From Zarea fungicola (lineage: Eukaryota; Ascomycota; Sordariomycetes; Hypocreales; Cordycipitaceae): 64,000 nucleotides of DNA. This document shows, piece by piece, positions 32,891-44,760 of this stretch. Made by a program: the position numbers and the translations under genes. Positions within the stretch are counted from its first letter, which is position 1; every line of letters begins with the position of its first letter. A model generated the notes under the pieces. It saw nothing but the letters and a program-made list of their open reading frames with translations. It ran no database searches and had not been told where the DNA came from. Location of the stretch: positions 36,222 through 100,221 of the forward strand of contig FWCC01000341.1 in assembly GCA_900169235.1 (NCBI GenBank). Reading direction: 5' to 3'.

Positions 32891-35800
32891 CTACGTCGTA
32901 CAACATAGATCTGGAAGCAGGGAGTTGAGAGATAAAGCAGACGTTGACAGGATAGCATGAAGCGGCCGGCATACTTGTCCTCCAGATATTGCAATATTCG
33001 TGGGTTAGTTTCATTTGGAAATTGTGTGACTTTTGTCGTCGTCGAGAGAGAACGTGTCAACTTCGTGGCACAGGACGGAAGAGCCGTTGCGACGACAGCG
33101 ACGACGCAGTGGGCACAGCAGATCACCAAACGAGTGTCTTGTGGAACGGAATTAGTAACTACAGTTCCGGCGTGCAGGAACGCCAGGCTTATGTGAGACT
33201 GATGGGGCGCTCTAACGGGCAGTAGGCTGGCATACCCGGCGCCACGGAGCGTCGATAAGCTACGTAGTTGGTTGTTTCAGCTGCTACTCATTCTTGCATC
33301 ATGAATGTGTAGTTGCTCGGTAGCATTGTGCGTCCTTTAGCCCAAGAGAGGTTTTCCAGCGGACCGCACAACGTGGATTAGTTAGCTATTGAGTTGACAT
33401 GTCTAAAAAGTGAAAGTCATTCTTGTCCGACTCCATGTAGGTACGGTACGAATGGAATTTGGCCCCGCTGCGGGAAACCGATCGCAGGCCTAGACCAGAG
33501 AATGGCACAGAGGCGGCGAATCCAATACCCAATAAGAATTGAAGAAGACTATAGTCAATCGAGTCACAAACAGGGCACGATGGAAGGGATGTTCGGTCGC
33601 CTGGCCCGTCAGCACCCTCTAGCGAATGCGGTGGGGGCGTGGCACATGTAACGTTGGTATGCCACCAGGTGGTTTTTGTCAACCCAAAAAGCAGACGCAT
33701 GCACAAGGCCCTAATTTATGCACCCTTATCTTCTGTTCAACAGTTTTACATCACATCCATTTTATTGCCAGCACCTGCCTGTAGTTACCCTGGGCGCCCC
33801 AACTACACCTGAGGCTACGATGGATGCTGAGCTGCAGCCGGGACAACGCTCTCATGTTTTAGCCATGTCGCAAAGGAGCACGTCCAAATATCTCCTAGAA
33901 ACCTCCCTGAAATCACACCATTTTCAGCCGTATTGTTCAAACGGGCGAGGTGAACATTCATTAAACATATGCTGATTTGCCTGCGTGCGCCACTTGTGCT
34001 CTGTGATTGGCGTTAACAGACTATTAATATTTTGGTGGTGTGCAGCTCACAACAGTCTGATGTTTGTACATGCCCAAACCGCTTAGAGAAGCTAAAACAA
34101 TCCACGGTAAGTCCATTGCAAGTCCAAAAAAAATAGTTCTGAGCTAATGGAGGAAGAAGACCGGCTTCGTGGCCATCAACCCAAGTCCGCCAACTGCTAA
34201 AAACGCCGTCGATTTCAGAAACCGCACTAAAACGCCCTACCAAGGTACCGAGGGCATGCGCCGCGGACCCCAAAACTGCCCCAACGCTCCAGAGCAATGC
34301 ACTATAACTAGTTGCAAAGTCATGGCGAAGCCCTGCCCAGTGCCAATCTTATCATTCATCGGTAGCCGCGTCTTCTGGCGTCTGTCTCCAATACCATAGA
34401 GATATCCGGCGACATACTGAAGACGCCGGATCACCGGGTCCGGTAGATCACTTGGAATTCTGTGGCCAACCTTCTCGCCTGTAATCTCTTCACGAAGCTT
34501 CACAGCGTATCAAGTCTCATTTCCATTGCCTCGTCGCTCCTAGGTGGTGGTCACCACTTTGCCACTTGGCCATCCATCTCAATCAAACTATTGGACCAAC
34601 TTAATCCTCACTCTACAAATGACAGGGGCTAGTCTCAAAAATCAAGATCGTCGACAGACAGAACTCTAGGCGAAATTGCCCGCATCTCACGCTGGGTATG
34701 CCTGAAGTGCCTTTTCTTCTTATCCTCTAGACATGAAGGAAATGTAGGAGCTTGTGCAGACGAACCTCTTGGTCTACAGCTTAGCAGGTTCCGCCGTTTC
34801 TACACGTGATTGCTTTAGGAGTGCACCTCGACGAAGCAGGAGACATGATAGAATGACGAGGGCATCGTCTCTCTCAGCAAAGTCTCTCTTTCTACCTAGA
34901 TGCTGATGGCGGACTTAATAAGTCGGCTTCACGGAGCCGATATGTACGTTCTAAAACGATGGGAAATAGTCATTATGGAGCTGATTATTCACTTGTGAGT
35001 GCGAGACTGATCACATGTAAAGGACAACATGTATCCATCCGTGACGAAATAACCACCAGACTTCATAGCAGTAGCCAATAATAAAAAGTAAGTTGGGAAC
35101 AAACACTCTTCAACTACAGTATAGTACCAATAGAGCAATAATTTAGTACTGCAGTAACTTCCCACTGACGTCATGATATCTCTTCCCAGACTGCATGCTA
35201 ACCTTCCGGGAAAAGCCCCGTCTCAACGGGTACTTGGCGACCGAGTCTCACGGGGTGCGTAAGATGAGAAAGATGGAACCGAATGGGTATAAATACTCTT
35301 CATTAAGCGGTTGCGCTCCTTTCTTGCCTCCAACCCACACCGCAGGCGTTCCACAATGTCGCCAGAGAGAAGGGAGAGACTTTGCTTCAGAGATCGCCTC
35401 ATAGTGGGAGTACGTTTCTTCGCCATTATGCTCTTCTGAAAACTTGCTGTTGAGTGCCATTGCCATTTTTGTAGACAGAATCAGGGCCAATACCGACGAA
35501 AATTCTCAGGATCATGTGCTCATTGGGCGAAATAAGATGTCCAGGACGGCAACCAACAGAAATGCTTTCATTGATATGTGAGCCTAACTCAGCCTAAAGC
35601 TATAGACTAACCCGTATGAGAACGGCTGTCAGTCACGTAGATGGTTGATCATGGAAGGACTTGCATCTATGGCTTGTCTCGCAGCGTCCGTATCCTAGTG
35701 GACTTCATATTGCACCGCTTCTGCACAATGCGGTACTCAGTTCGTCCTGGAATCGCCACATCCGTTGTCTCTGGTAGTGTTGATGCTGACGCAATTCTCC

Positions 35801-36281
35801 CAGCTGCAAGAGTGACTTCCGCCTTGCAAGGCTTCAAAAACGAGAGGGTGAGACATACTCAGCGAGCGACGCAGCCCTCACAATAATTAACCCTACGCAG
35901 ATTTAATACACAGAAATACGGGGCTAGTGGTGTCACGAACGCTTGACAGGGTCGGACGGCCGTGGCATTGTATCCGTCTAGTTTCAAGTCGTTGCATGGA
36001 GCTGTTTATGAGCCGCCATCATACGTCAACATCGCTCTCTTCCTCCCCACTCGAAGTCCGTGACGCAGTCAATAGAAACTCTTCTGCCGCACTAAGAAAT
36101 TCCAGGAACCGCGTTTCCTCCTCCGGCCTGCATACTGTATGGCCGCAACATCGGAAAGTGCGTATAATATGGTATACATTGCCGTATATTGTCCTACTGC
36201 CATCTTAGTTACCATACTGTATGTCATGGCAAGCGTGACATGGTTCATAACCGGCTGGTTGACATTGGCAATTCAGCCCTG

Positions 36282-36362
36282 CTAGTCACCCACTAAGCCT
36301 GCCAACAACCCGCTAAGCTCTGCCAAATTACCTACTGAGCTCTGCCGGCCACCCGCTGAGAC
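36282..36362. repeat. Minisatellite-like repeat, about 22-bp unit, four diverged copies
   Basis: Units of the form CACCCACTAAGCCTGCC, AACCCGCTAAGCTCTGCC, TACCTACTGAGCTCTGCC and CACCCGCTGAG follow one another. Most differences between units are transitions. Confidence 0.65.
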
Positions 36363-36476
36363 ACGTCATTGAAATTTGAAACATGCGTCCGAGCTTGTTA
36401 TCAACCGTCTTTTTCTCAGCCCTGAGCCTACGAGCCTTTCTCCCCCGGCTCTGTTCCTTGATTGGCCGCTGTCTCT

Positions 36477-37672
36477 TTAAATATCACGACGCGTATGCGT
36501 CTTGCATGCCCGGGCACTCACTATGATATTGGCAAGTAGAGAAGAGAAATCAAGCACTCGCGATACTGCATTGCCAAGATCCATTGCTGGTGCACAGCGA
36601 ACAGCCGTGACCGCCGGGGCATGTTCTGGGTTGCACGAAATATCTGGGACGCGGGTCAGATCCACATATCCCTCATCCCCTGGACGTAGCATGAAGTTTT
36701 CCTGGCTCCTTGGGCTGTCGTCCTCAACGGGCCGCTTCCTCTTTTGTGACTGCCTGGTTGCCGTGGCTGTGACCGGAATAGCATGAGCATGTTCTTTTGG
36801 CCAGGAGTCAGCGTTGCGACGATGAAGGTCCTGCAAGGCTGACCCTCCAAGCCCTTCCTCCCCTAGCCAGGTCCTACAGAAAGAAGCATCTCACGCCACG
36901 AGCCCGAGGGTGACCACGGAGAGTAATTAAGCCAGCAAATGCTCTCGGGAAGGTCCGATGGTGGCAGCGGGTCGGCTGCGTCCTGCATCTCTTGTTCGTC
37001 GTCGCTGCCATCTATGTCTTGGGACTCGCCTTGGGAGTCTGGGATGATGATCGGCCGACGCCGCATCGGCTGCGCATATTCAACGAACGGCTGGATGGCG
37101 TTCGGTTCGTCGAGGATGATGCGCGTGCGCACATTACCGGCGAGCCGCGCAAAAATGTGGTAGACGAGCAGGTCGCCGCCTGTGAAGAAGCCTTGGAGAC
37201 TTTCGCCAGCCGAGGGTGGAAAATTGATTAACGGGAACGCGTACTCGCCAGTACATGAGTAACCGAGTGTCATCTCCCCGTCACCGATGCTCCGCATCTG
37301 AGGAAGCGACATCTCCACCACACCCTCTACTATCCGGTAGCATGAGTGTGTTGTAACGTCCACGATGGGCAGAGGTACAGGTGCCTCGCCCATTATATAC
37401 GTGGTTCGCGATAGAATGTAGGTGAGAACAACGCTGTGGCCCGATATCATCTTGGTTTGCGAGACGTCTGTCCGATTGAGAAAGGCGACCCATTGGATCT
37501 TACAGGATCCGCTCTTTTCCGCCCAATTCAGTTCCATACTCTCGGTGTCTTCATGCTCTCGATGGAGAAGCGTAATCAAACCCCTTTATGCTTGTACGGC
37601 AAACAAACGAGAAGACGTCCAAAGTCCTGATTCGAGCGAGGCTCAGGAGCATGGCACGTCGTTTGACTATGA
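36477..37672 (-). pseudogene. Decayed 2OG-Fe(II)-oxygenase-like (prolyl-4-hydroxylase-type) gene
   Basis: Read from 37672 downward: HAPEPRSNQDFGRLLVCLPY, a frame break at the CCCC run 37581-37584 (one base short), then LLHREHEDTESMELNW, KIQWVAFLNR, KMISGHSVVLTYILSRT and TLGYSCTGEYAF with GGDLLVYHIFARLAG. I recall the same order in a fungal family: FGxLVVCLP, GGxLVVRHxG, xxWAAFYSD, EGHRVTLTYNL, LGxYCxHAY, ADMVVY. The N-terminal part ahead of the H-x-P region is not found. The C-terminal part (about 36836-36477 after a possible 45-bp intron) contains a basic RQSQKRKRPVEDD stretch. The truncation and frameshift suggest a pseudogene. Whether the Fe-binding residues remain is not clear. Confidence 0.5.
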
Positions 37673-39007
37673 CTAGAGCTGTATACCTACAAATACGCTA
37701 GGCGGCAAGGCAAAGCTGCGTACAAACTTTGGGAGCGCTCCCAACAATTGGCTAAACCTGTGGAACTCACACAGGCCACCACGATGGACCAGGATACGCC
37801 CGACGCCGAGATGACGAAGAAGGAAGCCCCGTGTTCAACGCCATGGAGACAGAACACCATGTTCTCGAGCAAGAAAATATAGTATCTAGGTACAATAATA
37901 CATAAATTTCCAATTCAAACTACGTACCATATCTATCTTACGAGTTGCAAGGCTCGACGCGGTTTGACGTTCTGGTAGGTGCCTTTGCTCCATGGCGTAG
38001 GAATCCTGGTGCATATGAGAGAGGAGGTTGACAGCGCAAGTCCGAAACCCTAACTTAAAACAACCACACCAAGCGGTATCATACTACGTAAAGCAAGAGT
38101 CCTTTGCCCCATCGTAGCCGCAAGTGAGACTGCCACGGGGAGGGGAAGGGGCAGGTTGATGTGCTACGCGGGAATAACTCGAACGGTGAGCGGTCCCAGG
38201 CACAGGCACGATGAGCGAACGCTTGGATCGAGGTGGGCTTCTTGAATCTGATATGCATGCAGCCCCGCCACCCACCGGCAAGCCATCTGGATCGCATACC
38301 GAAGATCATTAACCTTCAGCAAGTGCGGGTGTGCATTGTCCGAGCCAGAGAGTTATGTTATGCCACCTTATTCCTGGCACGGAGACATCAAAGAATGCAT
38401 AGGAGTGCTACTGCGCGGAAGCCAGAAAGACGGCAAAATATAAGACTGTAGTGGTACAAAGCATATAAAGTCAAAGCTAGGCGGCCGCGAAAATCCTGCG
38501 CGGGCTACTGAGCGACCTAGAAAGAGCGAGCTCTGGGGAACCAAAAGGTCAGGGGGTCAAGGGTATTTTGAAGAATCAAGCTTAGCATAGACACTGTGGC
38601 TGCTAGAGGAAGCCCGCCGATTGCGCCAGTACAGCCTCTTGTAGCTAGGGTTAAGATCGTCATTTAGATTGAATAAATCTTTCCAAACCCTAATACACTC
38701 CACTTACACGCACAGCACAGCAGTGAGGGTTTCAAACCCTGTTGTACGAACGTTACCACGAGTAGAAACCCTACTTAATCTAGAGACACTACATCTTATA
38801 CCGACGTTGAAGCCTTTTGGATACTATATTCCATCTTAATGGGTCTAGAGCACAAACTATTATACATACATACATACATTTTCAGGTAGCAGCATACTAA
38901 ATTATTTAAATTTCGCACAGTGAAATGCATCTTTCGCACACCGCAATATAATAAGATGCAACTAAAAAGATAAATTTTACCATGTTATGATTAATTACTA
39001 TAATTAA
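37673..39007. other. Intergenic; possible solo-LTR-like sequence at about 38340-38725
   Basis: No gene is seen. On the minus strand, sequence starting TGTAAGTGGAGTGTATTAGG at about 38719 runs through a TTTATATGC box near 38466. This could be a degenerate long terminal repeat, but no second LTR or internal domain is visible, so the call is weak. A TACA microsatellite lies at 38860-38879. Confidence 0.25.
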
Positions 39008-40720
39008 TTACTCCATATTAAGATCAATCTCAGCCTCGCGGCGGCGGAACTTCAACGTCGCCATTGGGTCGGAGACCAGCCTAATGCCATTTTCATATAC
39101 TTTAGGGCTGGCATCCTTAGGCAGCTCGAAGTCGTACTTGATGAGGATGCCGACGAGGGCAATCTTTATCTCGTTAGCGGCGAAAAAGCGACCGGGGCAG
39201 GCGTGCTGTCCGTAACCAAAAGCGTTGTGCTCGGGCGAGGTTGATACAAGGTTGGCGGCTTTCTGTCTCTCGGGATCGTCGTGCATGCGAACGAAACGGT
39301 AGGGATCCCACACATCAGGGCTTTCGTGGTTTGAGGCATCGCGGAGGTGCGTGCAGGTGACAGCGAGCTTGTCTCCCTTGTGGAGAACGGTACCATCGGA
39401 AAGAGTGAAGCTCTCCTTGACCAAGCGGACCATGGAAACTACGCTGACATTTAGCATCTGATATTCTTATACTTGTAGAATGGTGCAGGTACTCACTCTG
39501 AGTAGGAGGCTTTATGCGTTGGGTCTCCTTGATGGCGCTATCAAGGAGCTTCATCTTATTGAGCGCAGTCTTCTCCCAGCCATCAGAGTGATAGACAGAA
39601 ATAATTTCCTCGCGCAAGGCAGGAATAACCTCGGGGTTCTTAGCAATACGAAGCAGGGTCTCGGAGAGCAGATCAGTAGTGGTGTGAATAGCAACAAAGG
39701 TGAGGGCGAGCTGGAAGATGGCCGCGTCAAAGAACATCTTAGGGTCAGCGGAGGCAAACCAATCTATGGAGTCATTTGACTTCATATAGGCCAGACCCCC
39801 GGCAGCAGCAGTGGCGCGGGCAGCATAGCGCTTCTGAATGATGGGGGTGATGATGGCGCGGGCTTCCTTGAGCATCGCCTGGGCGGTAAGGCAGGACGAG
39901 AGGAAGCGATTGACGATGGGACGGAGCAGGTACGGCCACTGACGAAGCTCCTGTGCGGCGGTAACCGAGGCGACAGTGTATTCTTTGCTGACGCGGAGCC
40001 AGTCGGGGTTGCGGCAGAGCTCATTCCCGAGGAAGACACGAGAGGAGATACGGGCGACGAGCTGAAGGATAGTCTCGCGGACATTGGCTTCATGCCATTC
40101 GGTGCTATCAGTAAGGAGATCACTCAGGCCAAGGGAGGTTTCGTCAGCGAGAGGTGCGGTGACCTTGACTATTCCTTCATTGTTAGTGACTTCGCGAGAC
40201 ATACGACGGCGCAATAGCTGCTTACCAAGCTGCACAGCCAGGCCCTTGCGAACAAAAGGCTCAACGAGATGGCCACCCTGGTCGAGAGCCCAGGGTTCAA
40301 AGCCATGAAGGTGGCTGTGGAAAGCCTTTGGCGAGCTATTAGCATAGCACATGTGCTGCGAGAAGCTGGCATGCATACCTCCTGCGCAACTTCGACGAAA
40401 CCAAGTCTGCGGTCGTTGCGGATTTCATTGGCCATGGTGGGAGGGAGAACGGTGAGCGGACCCATGTCGCCGTTGATGACCACGGGCTTGCTGGGGTTCT
40501 TGGCGAACCAGCTGCGGAGGAGCTTGCTGGCATCCCTTTGGAATCTGACCTTGACGCGGCGGTCCGAGAACTCAAACGCGCCCTTGGGGTTGAGGGTGGG
40601 CAGCTTGGAGGCGGTCGACACACGGAACACAATGGTAATCACAGCAGCAATGACGGAGGCAATGATGATAGGGCCCGTCGCGTCCCGAGTCTCAAGGTAG
40701 CTCTTGAGACCGGCAATCAT
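39008..40720 (-). CDS. Cytochrome P450 monooxygenase 1 (meroterpenoid cluster)
   Basis: Exons 40720-40379, 40325-39497 and 39438-39008, with introns of 53 and 58 bp, give 533 residues. An N-terminal membrane anchor (ATGPIIIASVIAAVITIVF) is followed by a short proline-containing linker. The I-helix region is AIFQLALTFVAIHTTTDLLS (H-T-T-T in place of the usual A/G-G-x-D/E-T-T), the K-helix motif is ETQR in AIKETQRIKP, and the heme loop is FGYGQHACPGRFFA with Cys about 471. FGxGxHACPGRFFA resembles the fungal ent-kaurene-oxidase-like group, which oxidises terpenoid carbons at the ER membrane. It sits 1.3 kb from the second P450 on the same strand. Its likely job is hydroxylation or epoxidation of the prenyl chain or cyclised product; which step is inference. 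Confidence 0.93.
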
Positions 40721-42006
40721 AATTGGTAGCAGCCGTTCTGTGGTAGGCTAGGGAATAATCCAACAGTTATGTGAAAAAGAGCAAAGTTGGCGGAAGAAAA
40801 GGGGAAAAGAAGGGGAGGAAAGTTCTTCAGCCAAGACAAATATACGACAGATTGTGCGGGGGCGAGAGATAACCAAGGAATGACGGGGGTGTGTCACCCG
40901 TCACAGCGCAGGCCAAAGAGGAAGTCGATGTCCTGGAAGTAACCCAACCCTTCTGTCTTCACTCCATCGTCTGGTCTCGCACTGCCTGTCTATGCGCCGG
41001 GAACTTGGGAGGGGACGAAATCGGGACATGCGGCGAACAGGGCAGGACGCTAGGACGGGCAGCATGTTTTTTTTTTTTTTTTTTAGATTGTCGCACATCG
41101 GACCGCTATATTATACGGTTATGGAGTTGGCCCCTCGACAGTAATCGGGTGAATATGTTGTGAACAAGCCGCCCTCTTAGGTGTGTGAATTTGTAACCCA
41201 TGATATTGTATTGAGTCGAGAGAGGCCGATTTTGGGCTTACGTTACCGAACTAATCAAGCAGACGCCTAATCCAGTCTATTAACCAGTTGTTCATGTATG
41301 CTTTCCATTCATTTTTATCAACAAAAGTCGTCCAGGGCTAGGTGCTAGACACCATTTGGGTGCTCGGTTTTACAGACCTCGACTTGGGAGTGGCTAGCCA
41401 GGATGCTTCTTGATAGTGCATGGACCAGCCAGATGGACTCCCTGCCAACGACGGACAAATGACTAATGCATCTTCTGCCACAGTTTTGGCTCCCTGAGTT
41501 GAACGATATGCTCCAAACCTTCATGGCGTTGCCTGAGAAGGCTGTCGAGGCCTTTTCTCTGGCGGACTGGAACAGGATGTTGTCCTTACAGGACGGGCTT
41601 AGTATGCTATGCGAGGATAGTTTCGACCTGTTCTATCCGGAAGCACATCGCCACGGCATTGCCTGTAGAGCAGTACACCATACTCCTATAAATAGCGGAT
41701 CAGGCCCGTCGTAAAGATGCGGATCGGTCTGTCCGATCTCTAGCGCCATTCCAGTCCAGACTAGCACGGAGACGAACTTCGCAATACGGAGAGAAGAAGT
41801 CGCGAAGGCTTCACATCTACACGAACGGACGTCTCTTCGACTTTATATGGATTTTTATGCACGCCTCGCGTGTTAGTAGTTGGGGATCGATGGAACAGAA
41901 AAGGAGAAAGCTCTAAAAGCAGGCAAAGGCGGGTAAATACCAATGAAGAACCGAAGTACATAGCGCACCGTCCCATTCTGCTCCGTCGAAATCATGGGAG
42001 CCGTAG
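40721..42006. other. Inter-P450 stretch containing a transcription-factor relic
   Basis: Upstream region of P450 1. It contains a run of about 20 T at 41066-41085 and the coding relic at 41466-41714. Nothing else is recognisable. Confidence 0.45.
41466..41714 (+). pseudogene. Fragment resembling a fungal transcription-factor C-terminal region
   Basis: A frame of 82 codons reads FWLPELNDMLQTFMALPEKA then VEAFSLADWNRMLSLQDGLS. This resembles the region in many Zn2Cys6 factors where a phrase like PSS-x-DW-x-x-L-x-x-x-I follows a short helix. No zinc cluster, no start and no continuation exist nearby. It is most simply a remnant of a lost regulator that sat between the two P450 genes. Similarity is from memory and weak. 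Confidence 0.3.
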
Positions 42007-43813
42007 TCAAGGTCGGACCAGGACTCTTACCCTCTGACTCTCCGGTCTATATAACGGACTAAGACCATCCCCGATAACCTCAATGTCTTTGTAGTATGTC
42101 GTATCATACAATTCCAACGAACCTTTATCGCCAGGAAAGCGCACCTCCTTGCTCCCATACTGGCTGAAGATGACCGCAAGAGAAAGATAAATCTCACTGT
42201 ACGCAAGATTAATACCAATGCACTGCCTTGCACCTCGTGAGAAAGGCATCCAGTATTTATCGAGCCCTGGATTATCAAGCCATCTTTGCGGACGAAATGA
42301 CATTGGATCTTTGAAATATTTGGCTGAATGATGTACTGATAATCCAGTTATTGAAATTGGAGTGCCTGGCAGAATAGGATATTGCTTTTCTTTTATCCTG
42401 TCGGTCTTCGTTCGGATCTTAGCCGTGTACACCAATGTTTCCTCCGGCGCGATGCGTTGCAGCCGAGCACTTGCGCCGTTGTTCAGGCGCAGGCCCTCCT
42501 TAACAATGGCGGATAGATATGGGAGCTGTTCGAGCTTTGCCACAGGAGGAATGTCGGCGGTGTCTGTAATTACTGTCTTGATTTCTTCCTTGAGCGTCCG
42601 CAGCTCCTCTGGCTGGGATAGGAGGTGATATGTGATTTCGGAGAGCGTTGTAGCAGTAGTGAGAGTGCCGGCGAGGACAGCGGTTCTGCCGTCTTGCCAT
42701 AGTCTGTCGGGCGATTTCTCGTGTTCGGGGAGATTGCTGTGAAGAATCTCATGAAATATGGTGGTTTGTGATTTGACTTTTTCCTCAGGGTTGTTGCGAT
42801 GGGTGTAGATGTGCGAGACGTGTTTCATGATATCCTGTTGCGACATGGTCTTTAGTCCTCGACCTGCTTGAAACGGAATTGGTAGCAATGGCAAGCTCAT
42901 AAAACATACCTTATCAAGATTGATCAATGTACACAATTCGGGATTGAGAGACATCTGCACACTCTCGGGCAACATCTTCAACAGACTCAGCAGCGAAGGG
43001 AAGTGCTTCGCAAAGTGGCGTATCCTAGCACCACCGCTACTAACCTCTTTAAAACACGGACCGAAGTCCGGCGCACTGACTCGATTATCATTACGAGCGA
43101 ACGCATACTCCATTACAATATCTAAAATTATATTAGAGCGCCGCTGCGAATTGTGGGAGTGGATTATAACGAACCATTGCTCAGAGCGGCATAGGCTAGG
43201 GACAGTGCCATCGGCTCCTTCGTGGCTTGAAATTGCTCGAATCTCGTCATCAGCTTTCTCAAAACCTCTTCAATCCGTGGCTGCAAAATGCGAATCTTGG
43301 CTTTAGAAAAGTATGGATTCAGCGCAGCCCGGCGAATTCGATGCAGGTCGTGCTTCTGCGTCGTAAACACCGACTGCTGCACACTAGACTGGTTCGTAAA
43401 ATAGGACCATTTGTCACGTTTTCGACCGGCACCGGCGTATACCTGATCGTAGTACTCCGCATCAAGTATGTGAATCTCCTCTGGGTTAATGCGCACAATC
43501 GGCCCGTACTTCTCGTGCATTTCCTGGATCTTCCACATGTACTGGCCGGTGAGAATGACGTCGTAGTAGAACTCGTACCTGATATTGTCAGGCCCATTTT
43601 TCTCACGAATCTCAACTCCAAAGAGGGACTTTTTCTAACTCACCAGAATGTCAATCTTGCGAGCAGCGGTCCCGGAATCTTTGCAGCGGGGTGAAAATAG
43701 AGTCGGTATACTCCCAGGCCAACATAATATAGCAGTGAGACGACTCCAGCTGTTCGAGCCAGAAGCCACCAAGGGCTGGGCTCTGCTGTAGAGAATTGCT
43801 CTGTTAAAGCCAT
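42007..43813 (-). CDS. Cytochrome P450 monooxygenase 2 (meroterpenoid cluster)
   Basis: Exons 43813-43644, 43578-43175, 43121-42910 and 42849-42007, with introns of 65, 53 and 60 bp. The last intron is in-frame and could instead be coding, giving 562 rather than 542 residues. The anchor is LARTAGVVSLLYYVGLGVY, followed by the hinge HPAAKIPGPLLARLT. The C-helix is DLHRIRRAALNPYFSK. The I-helix reads LAGTLTTATTL, the A-G-x-x-T-T motif with Leu at the third position. ExxR is KEGLRLNNG, and the heme loop PFSRGARQCIGINLAYSE has Cys about 472. FSxGxRxCIGxNLA with HPLAKIPGP-like hinges is typical of P450s in trichothecene and related fungal clusters. Same strand as P450 1 and the cyclase. It is a candidate tailoring oxidase or epoxidase. 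Confidence 0.93.
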
Positions 43814-44760
43814 TGTCGCAGAGGATGTCGCGCAATTTGCTATTGTGATGTATTGTCTTGGGTCACGTATATGGAACGTATGAAATGCAAGATGTATCAA
43901 AGTATGCGATATAGTGAACCTGACTTTGAAATCGTGCCGTTCCACGAGATGTATTGTTCACTAGTGGAGGTTTCGTGAGAGGTTACAAGGAGCGAGTACG
44001 AAGTCTGGTTGAGAAAAACGGTGAAGATGGCCTTAAGTATCCAACAAGGAAAGGAGTCTTGTGATCAGGCAGCTCACCACGTCACGCATGCTATCAGATA
44101 TGTAGCGCATGGACTTTTGCGACTCAACTTGAGGGTGCCTTGGCCATGGATTCATACATCTAACGAACGGAACCATCGGTTACGTTTTGGGGACTCGCGG
44201 ACTCGGGGGCAATTATTGCCAAAGTCACTAACAAGGGTATAACAGTACACTACGCTGCAGAAATAATGTCAAAACGATACCTTATCTCACTTCAGTCAAC
44301 CAACCATAGCTGCTGTTACAAGTGCATAGGTGCTTACCACTAGGCCAGAAGGTCAACTGCAACGTAGCAGAAGCTACAATAATAAGAATTATATAAACAT
44401 GTAACAGATAGCCCAAGTTTTAACAGCAGTACGATGAATCTTGAACGGCTTATGGTTGTACATTCTTCTTATATATAATAGCGGGAGCATTACTCTTACG
44501 ATCGACACTTTACAGACTTAGTATATGTCCAGTCGCTTCTCCCAATCGTACAGTCACGCACAGCTCGCCCATGAAAAGCTGCTAATTATTTGATTCAACT
44601 AGGTAGTGCTTACGATGTTTCATATAGAGATGAAGGAAAACAGAAATTAAATCGTCTACAATGAAGTAACAAAGCCCTTTGCACCATCCAGCTATGGAAA
44701 GGTACTAGAAGCTATGTGGCGCAGCCGCCGTTGAAACGGCTCGCCTGTTGCATCACCCGC
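43814..44760. other. Intergenic, holds repeat B copy 2
   Basis: Promoter of P450 2 on the right-facing side and the 3' end of the cyclase gene. No coding signal; repeat B is at about 44690-44757. Confidence 0.45.
44690..44757. repeat. Dispersed repeat B, copy 2
   Basis: Matches 29371-29455 in order: ATGGAAAGGTACTAGAAGCT, GCAGCCGCCGTTGAAACGGC, TCGCCTGTT. It lies just downstream of the terpene-cyclase stop. Confidence 0.5.

Larger units (their letters stand above)
31449..36476. other. Gene-poor 5-kb stretch
   Basis: I find no gene with a supportable structure. The stretch holds tandem repeats at 32279-32345 and 36282-36362 and repeat A copy 3 (32758-32890). Several 60-100 codon frames on both strands match nothing. 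A short minus-strand frame at about 36130-36010 (PEEETRFLEFLSAAEEFLL) looks protein-like but isolated. Confidence 0.4.

Noticed and set aside
38340..38725. Solo LTR as a firm mobile-element call
   Set aside because: Only one end-like sequence and a TATA-like box are visible; no second copy, target duplication or retroelement domain in the window.
42850..42909. Treating the in-frame 60-bp segment of P450 2 as certainly coding
   Set aside because: It begins GTATGT and ends TAAAG like an intron and is hydrophobic and unlike P450 sequence; both forms remain possible, so only the spliced form is used for numbering.
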